In this document: positions 23,757 to 31,823 of the stretch, in pieces
Numbering within the stretch: the first letter of the stretch is position 1
Layout: each line of letters begins with the position of its first letter
Assembly: GCA_020846745.1 (NCBI GenBank)
Contig: JADLDI010000153.1
Span: 1 to 64,000 of the forward strand
Source: Bryobacterales bacterium
GTDB taxonomy: Bacteria; Acidobacteriota; Terriglobia; Bryobacterales; Bryobacteraceae
DNA: 64,000 nt
Reading direction: 5' to 3'
The notes under the pieces: generated by a model
Told to the model about the DNA's origin: nothing
The model's input: only the letters and a program-made list of their open reading frames with translations
Databases searched by the model: none
Made by a program: the position numbers and the translations under genes

Positions 23757-25271
23757 ATGGCTCAAGTCAGAGCGGACGAAATCGCCAGCGTACTCCGCCA
23801 GGAAATCCAAAACTACGAAGCAGCCGTAAACGTATCCGAAGTCGGGTACGTGATCTCGGTAGGCGACGGTATTGCCCGCGTGCACGGCCTCGAAAAGGTG
23901 ATGGCCGGCGAACTCATTGAGTTCCCCCACGGCGTGTCGGGCATCGCGATGAACCTCGATGAAGATCAGGTGGGCGCGGTGCTGCTTGGCGAATACCAGG
24001 AGATTAAGGAAGGCGACGAGGTTCGCCGGACCGGACGCATCATGTCGGTCCCGGTGGGCGAAGCGCTTGTCGGCCGCGTGGTGAACGCGCTTGGCCAACC
24101 GATCGACGGTAAGGGTCCCATCAACGCCTCGGGTTACCTGCCTGTTGAGCGCCTGGCGCCTGGCGTTGTCGCCCGTTCGCCGGTGAAAGAGCCGCTGCAG
24201 ACGGGTATCAAAGCGATCGACGGCATGATCCCGATCGGCCGCGGACAGCGCGAGTTGATCATTGGCGACCGCCAGACCGGCAAGACCGCCATCGCGCTCG
24301 ACACCATCATCAATCAAAAGGGCGGCGACATGATCTGTATCTATGTCGCCATCGGCCAGAAGCGCTCGACCGTTGCCGCTTTGGTGAAGACGCTTGAAGA
24401 TTACGGCGCCATGGATTACTCCATCGTTGTCGCCGCCACGGCGTCCGATCCGGCCCCGATGCAGTATCTGGCCCCTTACTCCGGCTGCGCGATGGGCGAG
24501 TACTTCCGCGACAAGGGCGGCCACGCGCTCTGCATTTACGACGACTTGTCGAAGCACGCCGCGGCGTATCGCGAAATCTCGCTGCTGCTGCGGCGTCCGC
24601 CAGGACGCGAAGCGTTCCCGGGCGACGTGTTCTATCTACACTCGCGCCTGCTGGAGCGCGCCGCTAAGTTGAAGTCCGGCGGTTCGTTGACCGCGCTGCC
24701 GTTTATCGAAACCCAGGCCGGTGACGTTTCGGCGTACATTCCGACGAACGTTATCTCGATTACCGACGGCCAGATCTTCCTCGAAGCCGACTTATTCAAC
24801 TCGAACATCCGCCCCGCGATCAACGTCGGTATCTCGGTGAGCCGCGTCGGAGGTAACGCGCAGATCAAGGCGATGCGCCAGGTGGCCGGTTCGCTCCGTA
24901 TCGAACTCGCCCAGTACCGCGCGCTGGCCGCGTTCGCGCAGTTCGGTTCGGATCTCGACAAAGCGTCGCAGATGCAGTTGAATCGCGGAAAGCGGCTGGT
25001 TGAAGTGCTGAAGCAGGGCTTGCACGAACCGCTGCCGGTGGAAAAGCAGATCCTCATCATCTTCGCCGGTACAAAAGGCTATCTCGACGACATGCCGGTG
25101 GAACAGTGCCAGCAGTTTGAGAAGGAACTGTACCGCCACGTCGAAAACTCGCAGCCGGGCATGCTGGCTGCTATCCGCGAAAAGAAGGCGCTCGACGCGG
25201 ATCTCGAAAAGCAGATCCACACGATGATGAGCGAATTCAAGAAGCGGTTCACCGCGGGCCATCTGGGATAG
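23757..25271 (+). CDS. atpA: ATP synthase F1 alpha subunit
   Basis: A 504-residue non-catalytic nucleotide-binding subunit. The Walker A loop GDRQTGKTAI is near residue 170. Also clear are GYVISVGDGIARVHGLEKVM in the N-terminal barrel, HALCIYDDLSKHAAAYR, and LIIFAGTKGYLDDMPV in the C-terminal domain. AAGGA lies ten bases before the ATG. It forms the F1 hexamer with beta. Length and motifs are complete. Confidence 0.98.
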   Translation: MAQVRADEIASVLRQEIQNYEAAVNVSEVGYVISVGDGIARVHGLEKVMAGELIEFPHGVSGIAMNLDEDQVGAVLLGEYQEIKEGDEVRRTGRIMSVPVGEALVGRVVNALGQPIDGKGPINASGYLPVERLAPGVVARSPVKEPLQTGIKAIDGMIPIGRGQRELIIGDRQTGKTAIALDTIINQKGGDMICIYVAIGQKRSTVAALVKTLEDYGAMDYSIVVAATASDPAPMQYLAPYSGCAMGEYFRDKGGHALCIYDDLSKHAAAYREISLLLRRPPGREAFPGDVFYLHSRLLERAAKLKSGGSLTALPFIETQAGDVSAYIPTNVISITDGQIFLEADLFNSNIRPAINVGISVSRVGGNAQIKAMRQVAGSLRIELAQYRALAAFAQFGSDLDKASQMQLNRGKRLVEVLKQGLHEPLPVEKQILIIFAGTKGYLDDMPVEQCQQFEKELYRHVENSQPGMLAAIREKKALDADLEKQIHTMMSEFKKRFTAGHLG

Positions 25272-25274
25272 TCC

Positions 25275-26135
25275 ATGCCGAGCCTGATAGATATCCGCCG
25301 CCGGATCCGCTCGGTTAAGAACACCCAGCAGATCACCAAGGCCATGAAAATGGTGTCGGCGGCGAAGCTGCGCAAAGCGCAGGATCGCGTGATCGAGGCG
25401 CGGCCTTACGCGGGCATGCTTACGCAGGTTCTCGCCAACATTGCCTCCGCTTCGGCGGGCAACGATCAATTGGCCGAACTGCCGTTGCTCGCCTCGCGCC
25501 CTGAAAAGAAGATCCAGTTAATCCTCCTCACGGCGGACCGCGGTCTGGCCGGCGCGTTCAATACGAATTTGAACAAAGCCGCCCAGCGGTTCCTTGAAGA
25601 GCACACCTCCGCTCACGTTGAGATTGAAGCCGTGGGCCGCAAGGGCCGCGACTTCTTCTTCCGCCGTAATGTGCCGCTCAGCGGCGAATGGGTGGGCATC
25701 TTCAACAAGCCCGCCTACGCCGACGCCCAGTCTGTTGCGAAGAAGGTGACGGACCGGTACGCGAAGGCCGAAATCGACGCGGTCTACCTGCTTTATAACG
25801 AGTTCCGCAGCGTGGTTTCGCAGCGCATCACCGTGAAGAAGGTGCTGCCTGTGCCGCTGCCCGAAGGTTCCGAAAAGCTCGACTATATTTTCGAGGAGCC
25901 GCCTCTCGAGTTACTCGGCAGCTTACTGCCGAAGTATGTCGAGAGCATGATTTATACGGCGATCCTCGAATCGTCAACCAGTGAACACGCTGCCCGTATG
26001 ACCGCCATGGATTCGGCGTCCTCGAACGCCGCCGACGTCATCGACAAGCTCACGCTTTATATGAACCGCGTGCGCCAGGCCAGCATTACCAAGGAAATTA
26101 TCGAAGTGGTGAGCGGCGCCGCCGCTCTGGAGTAA
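25275..26135 (+). CDS. atpG: ATP synthase F1 gamma subunit
   Basis: A 286-residue rotor shaft subunit. The N-terminal coiled-coil strand has LIDIRRRIRSVKNTQQITKA and MKMVSAAKLRKAQDR; the C-terminal strand contains RMTAMDSASSNAADVIDKLT and ends KEIIEVVSGAAALE. The central Rossmann-like part includes LTADRGLAGAFNTNL. Three bases separate it from atpA. Confidence 0.97.
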   Translation: MPSLIDIRRRIRSVKNTQQITKAMKMVSAAKLRKAQDRVIEARPYAGMLTQVLANIASASAGNDQLAELPLLASRPEKKIQLILLTADRGLAGAFNTNLNKAAQRFLEEHTSAHVEIEAVGRKGRDFFFRRNVPLSGEWVGIFNKPAYADAQSVAKKVTDRYAKAEIDAVYLLYNEFRSVVSQRITVKKVLPVPLPEGSEKLDYIFEEPPLELLGSLLPKYVESMIYTAILESSTSEHAARMTAMDSASSNAADVIDKLTLYMNRVRQASITKEIIEVVSGAAALE

Positions 26136-26142
26136 GTTCGCG

Positions 26143-27600
26143 ATGGAAACCGCTACCCAAACATTAGTCGGAAAAGTGATTCAGGTCGCCGGACCGGCGG
26201 TCGACGTGCAGTTTGCCGAAGGCCAGGTGCCCGTAATCAACACGGCCGTTCGCATCACCAGCGAAGGCTTCGATGTGCCGGCGCCGATCGACATTATCTG
26301 CGAAGTGGCCCAGCACATGGGTGAAGGCCGCGTGCGTACCATCGCGCTGAAGCCCACCGAAGGTCTGGTCCGCGGCATGAAGGCGCTCAGCCTCGGCCGT
26401 CCCGTCACTGTTCCGGTCGGCCGCCACACGCTCGGCCGCGTGCTGAATGTGGTCGGTGAACCGGTAGACCAGATGGGCGAAGTCCACGCCGACAAGTTCT
26501 ATCCGATTCACCGCGCCGCTCCGACGTTTGAAGAGCAGGCGACGTCGCAGACGATGCTTGAAACCGGCATCAAAGTTATCGACCTCATCGAGCCGTATCT
26601 CAAGGGCGGAAAGATCGGGCTGTTCGGCGGCGCCGGCGTGGGCAAAACCGTCGTCATCATGGAACTGATCCACAACATCGCCATGCAGCACGGTGGTGTA
26701 TCGGTGTTCGCCGGCGTGGGTGAACGTACCCGCGAAGGAAACGACTTGTGGCTCGAAATGCAGGAGTCGGGCGTCGTCGATCCGAAGGATTACGAAAAGT
26801 CGAAGGTGGCCCTCATCTACGGCCAGATGACCGAGCCCCCAGGGGCGCGCCTCCGTGTCGGTCTCACCGGCCTGACCGTTGCCGAGTACTTCCGCGACGA
26901 AGAAGGCCAGGACGTGCTGCTGTTCATCGACAACATTTTCCGGTTCACCCAGGCCGGTTCCGAAGTATCGGCGCTGCTCGGGCGTATGCCTTCCGCCGTC
27001 GGTTACCAGCCCAACCTCGCCTCCGAAATGGGCGAGTTGCAGGAGCGCATCACCTCCACGCGCAAGGGTTCGATCACGTCGGTGCAGGCCATCTACGTGC
27101 CGGCCGACGATTATACCGACCCCGCTCCGGCCACCACCTTCGCCCACTTGGACGCGACCACCAACCTGTCGCGCGACATCGCGGCCCTCGGTATCTACCC
27201 GGCCGTCGATCCGCTGGCTTCCACTTCGCGCATTCTGTCGCCCGAAGTCCTCGGCCAGGAACACTATAATGTGGCGCAGCAGGTGAAGCAGGTGCTGCAG
27301 CGCTACAAGGACTTGCAGGACATCATCGCGATTCTCGGTATCGACGAACTGTCGGAAGAAGATAAGCTTTCCGTCTCGCGCGCCCGCAAGATTCAGCGGT
27401 TCCTCTCGCAGCCCTTCCACGTGGCCGAACAGTTCACCGGCTTCAAGGGCAAGTACGTTAAGCTTGCCGACACCATCAAGGGCTTCAAGGCGATTGTCGA
27501 CGGCAAGTACGACGATCTGCCCGAGCAGGCCTTCTACATGCAAGGCACGATCGAAGACGTTATCGAACGCGCCGAGCAGATTAAGAAACAGGCGCAATAA
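26143..27600 (+). CDS. atpD: ATP synthase F1 beta subunit
   Basis: A 485-residue catalytic subunit. Walker A is GGAGVGKTVV (about 164-173), followed by the catalytic Glu in GERTREGNDL. Walker B is VLLFIDNIFRFTQ, and the ALGIYPAVDPLAS and DELSEEDKL motifs are intact. It makes or hydrolyses ATP at the alpha-beta interface. The whole gene is also covered by a long leftward open frame, which I reject as a coding shadow. Confidence 0.98.
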   Translation: METATQTLVGKVIQVAGPAVDVQFAEGQVPVINTAVRITSEGFDVPAPIDIICEVAQHMGEGRVRTIALKPTEGLVRGMKALSLGRPVTVPVGRHTLGRVLNVVGEPVDQMGEVHADKFYPIHRAAPTFEEQATSQTMLETGIKVIDLIEPYLKGGKIGLFGGAGVGKTVVIMELIHNIAMQHGGVSVFAGVGERTREGNDLWLEMQESGVVDPKDYEKSKVALIYGQMTEPPGARLRVGLTGLTVAEYFRDEEGQDVLLFIDNIFRFTQAGSEVSALLGRMPSAVGYQPNLASEMGELQERITSTRKGSITSVQAIYVPADDYTDPAPATTFAHLDATTNLSRDIAALGIYPAVDPLASTSRILSPEVLGQEHYNVAQQVKQVLQRYKDLQDIIAILGIDELSEEDKLSVSRARKIQRFLSQPFHVAEQFTGFKGKYVKLADTIKGFKAIVDGKYDDLPEQAFYMQGTIEDVIERAEQIKKQAQ

Positions 27601-27626
27601 CAGGGTCGGGTTTACAAGGGACCACT

Positions 27627-28049
27627 ATGCCCGACACCTTCCTTCTGGAAATCGCGACACCGGAAAAACTTCTGGTTTGTGAACCCGTCACCGAGGCGCA
27701 GATTCCGGCGGAGTCCGGCTATCTCGGCATCTTGCCGGGCCACGCGCCGCTACTGGCCGAACTCGGCATCGGCGAACTTTCGTACTCGCTAGCCACCGGC
27801 CAGCGCCACCACTTGGGCGTTCACGGCGGCTGGATCGAAGTGACCGGCAACAATGTCCGGGTGATGGCCCACACCGCCGAACATCCGGACAGCATCGACG
27901 CCGCCCGCGCCGAAGCCGCCCTGCAACGCGCCGTCGACCGCGTCCATCGCCCCCAACCCGGCATCGACATTGCCCGCGCGTTGAATGCGCTGCGGCGAGC
28001 GCAGACTCGCGTGAAGATCACCGGCCAACGCTTGGGGAATTCCCGCTAG
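27627..28049 (+). CDS. atpC: ATP synthase F1 epsilon subunit
   Basis: A 140-residue subunit: N-terminal beta-sandwich (LLEIATPEKLLVCEPV, IPAESGYLGILPGHAPLLAE, GGWIEVTGNNVRVMA) and a C-terminal two-helix hairpin (about 90-140, AEAALQRAVDR, ALNALRRAQTR). This domain regulates F1 in many bacteria. AAGGGA precedes the ATG. Last gene of the operon; no strong terminator was seen after it. Confidence 0.95.
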   Translation: MPDTFLLEIATPEKLLVCEPVTEAQIPAESGYLGILPGHAPLLAELGIGELSYSLATGQRHHLGVHGGWIEVTGNNVRVMAHTAEHPDSIDAARAEAALQRAVDRVHRPQPGIDIARALNALRRAQTRVKITGQRLGNSR

Positions 28050-28113
28050 CCGGTCGCAAGTATTCCCATAGCGGCTCCCCGGCGCCGCACCTCCAGTCAA
28101 TCGCTATGTCGTC

Positions 28114-28119
28114 TATAAT
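28114..28119 (+). promoter_or_regulatory. Possible -10 box for the isomerase-like gene
   Basis: A perfect TATAAT lies 35 bases before the ATG at 28155, followed by a consensus ribosome site AGGAGG (28140-28145). No recognisable -35 stands 16-18 bases upstream, so the promoter may need an activator. It indicates that transcription starts anew after atpC. Confidence 0.45.
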
Positions 28120-28154
28120 CGGACCGGATTGACTTATTCAGGAGGTTCTACTCC

Positions 28155-29639
28155 ATGCCCGCTCCAGTCACACGGCGCGGCTTTGTGGAAGCAGTCGCCG
28201 TCTCTGCGTCGCTTGCCAAAGCCCAACCGATCGCGCCCACGACTTTCCCCGCCGAAGCGGCCGAATGGCCGAAACTCCGGCCCGCTACCATTCACAAGCT
28301 CTACATCGGCCGCTCCGGCGCCGTCACGAACGCACGCACAGGAAGTTCCGTTCAGTACCTCACTTGGGGCGCCGAAGAGGTCGCGAAAATGGACGAGTAC
28401 CTGCGCGGCCTCGAAAAGAAGCTCGGCGACGTTACGTTTGCCGGCGGTGAAACCATCCCGCCCGCCGATGCGGCGCAGGTGGCCGCGCGGGCGGCCTCCG
28501 CGGACGGCCTGCTGCTGATCTGGCTTTCGGGCCACGGCGGCGATTACGCCACGCTTGAGAAGCTCAGCTTCGGCCTCGACAAACCGGCCGTGTCGTTCTT
28601 CCAACCGTTCAGCGGCCACGGCTGGATGTGGCACCAGCAGTGGAAAGGCCGCAAGGTGCTGCTGCTGTCCACCACCGATTGGAACGAACTCGACGAAGCC
28701 GTCAGTCTGCTTCGCGTCCCTGCCTTGATGAAGCAGACTCGCGTTCTCGCCATCAATGGTCCGCGTGGCACGAAAGCCGCTTGCTCGGCCGAACAGGTGA
28801 AAAGCAAACTCGGCGCGGAGGTCATCTCGATCCCGAATTCAGAGGTCCTCGCCATTGCGCAGACTATCGATCCCAATCTGGCGGAAGCCGAAGCGGAGCA
28901 GTATTGGATCAAGCCCGCCATTGGTATTCTCGAGCCCAAGCGGCAGGAGATCATCGACTCCACCCGTTACTACCTTGCCGTCAAGCAACTGATGATCAAG
29001 CAGAACGCCCGTGGAATCTGCAGCGCCGCCTGCATGGGAGAACCCCGCGCCTGCCTGACGTTTAGCAAACTCAACGACCTCGGTTTCGTGGGCGCCTGCG
29101 AGGGCGACATCGACTCTACGCTGACTATGCTGCTGGCGCAGCATGCGTTCCGGTCGCCCGGGTTCATTTCCGATCCGGTGATCGACGAGGCAAGGAAGGC
29201 TGTCGTCCAGTTCCACTGTACATCGTTTACCCGCCGGACGGACGGTACACGTATGCCGTTTCTTATCCGCAACCAGACCGACAGCGGCGGTGGTGTGGCA
29301 CTGCAGGTTCAATGGCAGGCGGGCGAACCGGTCACCATGGCCAAATTGGTCAACCTCGACACCATGCTGGTGGTGCCCGGGCAAATCGCCGAGACGGGTA
29401 CTAGTCCGCTGGCTTGCCGGACGCAATTTACGCAAACGGTACGCGATGCACGGCATCTGTTCCTGAATTGGGGCGGAGGCCACATTGTTCCGTCAGGCAG
29501 CCCCGGCGATTTGTCACAATACGCCGGAGCGATGCCGATGCTCCACCGGGCGGTGTTCTATGGGAATCACGTGCGCGGCCTGAAACGGCTGGGGGACCTA
29601 ATGGGATTCCAGGTGATCGAGGAGGACCTGCCCAGCTAG
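28155..29639 (+). CDS. Fucose/arabinose-isomerase-like protein with Tat-type leader
   Basis: A 494-residue protein. The N-terminus VTRRGFVEAVAVSASLAKA has an RRGF motif and a weakly hydrophobic stretch, suggesting a twin-arginine leader. The body resembles the L-fucose/L-arabinose isomerase-like fold: LLLIWLSGHGG in the first half and ARGICSAACMGEPRACLTFS with GFVGACEGDIDSTLTMLLAQ in the second; acidic E/D and His residues of the latter part could hold a metal. Sequence similarity is only by eye, so the exact substrate and even enzymatic activity are uncertain. Start fixed by AGGAGG nine bases upstream. The rhamnose genes nearby support a deoxy-sugar role. Confidence 0.65.
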   Translation: MPAPVTRRGFVEAVAVSASLAKAQPIAPTTFPAEAAEWPKLRPATIHKLYIGRSGAVTNARTGSSVQYLTWGAEEVAKMDEYLRGLEKKLGDVTFAGGETIPPADAAQVAARAASADGLLLIWLSGHGGDYATLEKLSFGLDKPAVSFFQPFSGHGWMWHQQWKGRKVLLLSTTDWNELDEAVSLLRVPALMKQTRVLAINGPRGTKAACSAEQVKSKLGAEVISIPNSEVLAIAQTIDPNLAEAEAEQYWIKPAIGILEPKRQEIIDSTRYYLAVKQLMIKQNARGICSAACMGEPRACLTFSKLNDLGFVGACEGDIDSTLTMLLAQHAFRSPGFISDPVIDEARKAVVQFHCTSFTRRTDGTRMPFLIRNQTDSGGGVALQVQWQAGEPVTMAKLVNLDTMLVVPGQIAETGTSPLACRTQFTQTVRDARHLFLNWGGGHIVPSGSPGDLSQYAGAMPMLHRAVFYGNHVRGLKRLGDLMGFQVIEEDLPS

Positions 29640-29703
29640 GTAGCGTTGCCGCGGAGAGGCCCGCGGTCGTTTGCCCCGCACGCAACTCGACCCCGCTGTA
29701 AAA

Positions 29704-30192
29704 TCACTGCTGGAGGATCTTTTTATCGCATTCGGCGATGCCATCGGCGGCCAATTTACGGCGGCGGGCGGTGTCTTCCGTTTGCGGTTGCCAGTTCTTC
29801 CAGCGTGCCTGGTTCTTCTGAAACAGGATCCGCGCCCAGCCGTAGTGTCCGTTCGAAAGCAGCATGCGAGCGTAAAGGTCGTCGAGGTCGGACGCAGCTT
29901 CCATCGCAGCCAGAGGCGGACGAGGCACGGCCAGCACCTGGTTGATCAACGGCTGGCCTTCGGTAATCAGCGCCGCGGCTTCGTCCTTCTTGTTGTCCTT
30001 CAGATAAGCCGTGGCGTCGCGTGCGAGTGTCGTCAACTTCTCCACCGCGTGGACGTACCGCGGCTCAGTAGCCGGGTCCTGATAGGCGGCCTTCGGCTTC
30101 GGCGGCGGCGCACTGCACGACACGGCAACCAGCACGATAAGGGCGGCCAGCGACAGGTAGCGCACTGACTTCAGGATAGCTGGAGGGATCAT
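29704..30192 (-). CDS. Small lipoprotein of unknown function
   Basis: A 162-residue protein with a membrane leader and lipobox (LIVLVAVSC, Cys near residue 26), then a Pro/Lys-rich linker and an all-helical body (about 45-160: PRYVHAVEKLTTLARDA, LYARMLLSNGHYGWARILFQ) reminiscent of a TPR pair. I do not recognise a family. It starts inside the stop of rhaM (four-base overlap), so it is the downstream gene of a leftward pair. Why a lipoprotein is coupled to a sugar mutarotase is unexplained. Confidence 0.75.
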   Translation of the reverse strand: MIPPAILKSVRYLSLAALIVLVAVSCSAPPPKPKAAYQDPATEPRYVHAVEKLTTLARDATAYLKDNKKDEAAALITEGQPLINQVLAVPRPPLAAMEAASDLDDLYARMLLSNGHYGWARILFQKNQARWKNWQPQTEDTARRRKLAADGIAECDKKILQQ

Positions 30193-30515
30193 CCTTCAAG
30201 ATGAAACACCTCTTCGAGCGGCCACATCTGCTCATCCGCCTTCCGCCCCGGCACACCGTCGAAGAACCGCGCCATGTCCTCCTGCCACCGCCGATTCACG
30301 CCCGTCGCAGCCATCCCCGCCAGAGCAGCCTCAAAGTCCTCCGTTTCCAAATACCCCACCAACAATCCGTCCTCGCGCAGAAACAACGAGTAATTCGACC
30401 ACCCCGTCTCCCGCAACGCCGCCTGCATCTCCGGCCACACCGACCGGTGCCGCAGCTTATACTCTTCCAGCAGTTCGCGCTTCACTTGGAGCGTGAAGCA
30501 GATTCGTTTCTTCAT
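30189..30515 (-). CDS. rhaM: L-rhamnose mutarotase
   Basis: A 108-residue protein of the RhaM family, which interconverts alpha and beta anomers of L-rhamnose ahead of the isomerase. Family marks: CFTLQVKRELLEEYKLRH, SVWPEMQAALRETGWSNYS, FLREDGLLVGYLETEDFEAA and a C-terminal LEEVFHLEG. ATG 30515 gives the standard N-terminus (KKRICFTL); the frame is open 17 codons further but without similarity. It diverges from the rhamnose isomerase gene 58 bases away, which strongly supports a role in rhamnose use. Confidence 0.92.
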   Translation of the reverse strand: MKKRICFTLQVKRELLEEYKLRHRSVWPEMQAALRETGWSNYSLFLREDGLLVGYLETEDFEAALAGMAATGVNRRWQEDMARFFDGVPGRKADEQMWPLEEVFHLEG

Positions 30516-30534
30516 ACTGTCGGACCGAGGGCGA

Positions 30535-30563
30535 TTGTAGCAGGATCGCCAACGGTGTACCCT
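30535..30563 (+). promoter_or_regulatory. Possible promoter of the rhamnose isomerase gene
   Basis: TTGTAG (30535-30540) and TACCCT (30558-30563) are separated by exactly 17 bases. The -10 ends ten bases before the ATG at 30574, so a transcript would begin a few bases before or at the start codon. No ribosome site is present. Confidence 0.4.
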
Positions 30564-30573
30564 CAAATTTGCT

Positions 30574-31764
30574 ATGAACCACCGGCAGATCGAAACGATA
30601 TTCGGAGCTTTGGATCAGTTGGCGATCGAGCTTCCGTCTTGGGGATTCGCCAACACGGGAACCCGCTTCGGCAAATTCCTGCAGGCGGCCGCGGCGTCGA
30701 CGCTGGAAGAGAAGTTCAGCGACGCCGGGCAGGTGCACGCGCTCACGGGCGTTTGTCCCACCATCGCGCTGCACGTCGTCTGGGACCTGCCGAACGGCCT
30801 TGAAAGCACCGCGAATATCGAGAACCTATCCAGGCAACACGGCGTTCGCGCCGGGTCCATCAACCCCAACGTGTTCCAGGACCAGCAGTACAAGTACGGC
30901 TCGCTCGGCAATCCCGATTGCAGCGTGCGGCAACAGGCGTTGCAGCATCTCAAAGACAGCGTGGCTATCGGCAAGGCGCTCAACAGCCCCGACGTTTCGC
31001 TCTGGTTCGCCGACGGGTCGAATTATCCCGGAACCCAGAACATCCGGCACCGCAAAGCGTGGTTCTCCGAAGGGTTACAAGCCGCTCACGCCGATCTCGG
31101 GCCGAACCAGCGCCTCCTCGTCGAGTACAAACCCTTCGAGCCCGCCTTCTATCACACCGACATTGCCGATTGGGGCATGGCGCTTGAACTCGCCCGCGCG
31201 GCCGGTCCGCAAGCCAAGGTCCTGGTCGACCTCGGCCATCACTACCAGGCCCAAAACATCGAGCAGATCGTCGCCTGGCTGCTCGACCTCAACATGCTCG
31301 GCGGCTTCCATTTCAACGATCGCCGCTATGCCGACGACGACTTGACCATCGGCTCCATCGACCCCTACCAGGCATTCCGCATCTTCCACGAAATCAAAAT
31401 GTTCGAGTGGGAGACCAACCAGCGCGCCGACATCGCCTACATGGTGGACCAAAGCCATAACCTCAAAGGCAAGATCGAGGCCATGATCCAGACGGTCGAA
31501 ACGGTGAAGGAGTTAGTAGCCAAAGCCGCGCTGGTCGACCGTCCCAAGTTAGCCAAGGCACAGCAATCATGCGAGCTGGTCGACGCCGAGAATTGCTTGA
31601 AGGACGCTTTCTTTGCCGACGTCCGGCCCGCCGTCAAAGAATGGAAGCGCAGCCGCGGACTCCCGGCCGATCCGCTGACCGCGTTCCGTGAAAGCGGCTA
31701 TCTGGATAAGATCACCGCGGAGCGCGCAGAACGCAACATGGGCGCCGTTTCAAGCTACGCATAG
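30574..31764 (+). CDS. rhaI: L-rhamnose isomerase, RhaI type
   Basis: A 396-residue TIM-barrel, metal-dependent isomerase converting L-rhamnose to L-rhamnulose. It matches the type known from Pseudomonas stutzeri and from catabolic isomerases of Gram-positive bacteria rather than E. coli RhaA. Visible stretches: LELPSWGFANTGTRF-like N-terminus, LWFADGSNYPGTQNIRHRK, RLLVEYKPFEPAFYHTD (metal-binding Glu), VLVDLGHHYQAQNIEQI, and LGGFHFNDRRYADDDL (Asp/His ligands). Divergent from rhaM. No kinase or aldolase for rhamnulose is in this window, so the rest of the route must lie elsewhere. Cytoplasmic. Confidence 0.92.
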   Translation: MNHRQIETIFGALDQLAIELPSWGFANTGTRFGKFLQAAAASTLEEKFSDAGQVHALTGVCPTIALHVVWDLPNGLESTANIENLSRQHGVRAGSINPNVFQDQQYKYGSLGNPDCSVRQQALQHLKDSVAIGKALNSPDVSLWFADGSNYPGTQNIRHRKAWFSEGLQAAHADLGPNQRLLVEYKPFEPAFYHTDIADWGMALELARAAGPQAKVLVDLGHHYQAQNIEQIVAWLLDLNMLGGFHFNDRRYADDDLTIGSIDPYQAFRIFHEIKMFEWETNQRADIAYMVDQSHNLKGKIEAMIQTVETVKELVAKAALVDRPKLAKAQQSCELVDAENCLKDAFFADVRPAVKEWKRSRGLPADPLTAFRESGYLDKITAERAERNMGAVSSYA

Positions 31765-31823
31765 CAAGCTTGCTGAGATGTGCCTCGTCAGAGGCCCGCA
31801 CCAGTCGCGGTAGGCTGGGGGAA

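Noticed and set aside
26164..27597. 477-codon leftward open frame covering atpD
   Set aside because: Antisense shadow of a highly conserved beta subunit, in register with its codon positions.
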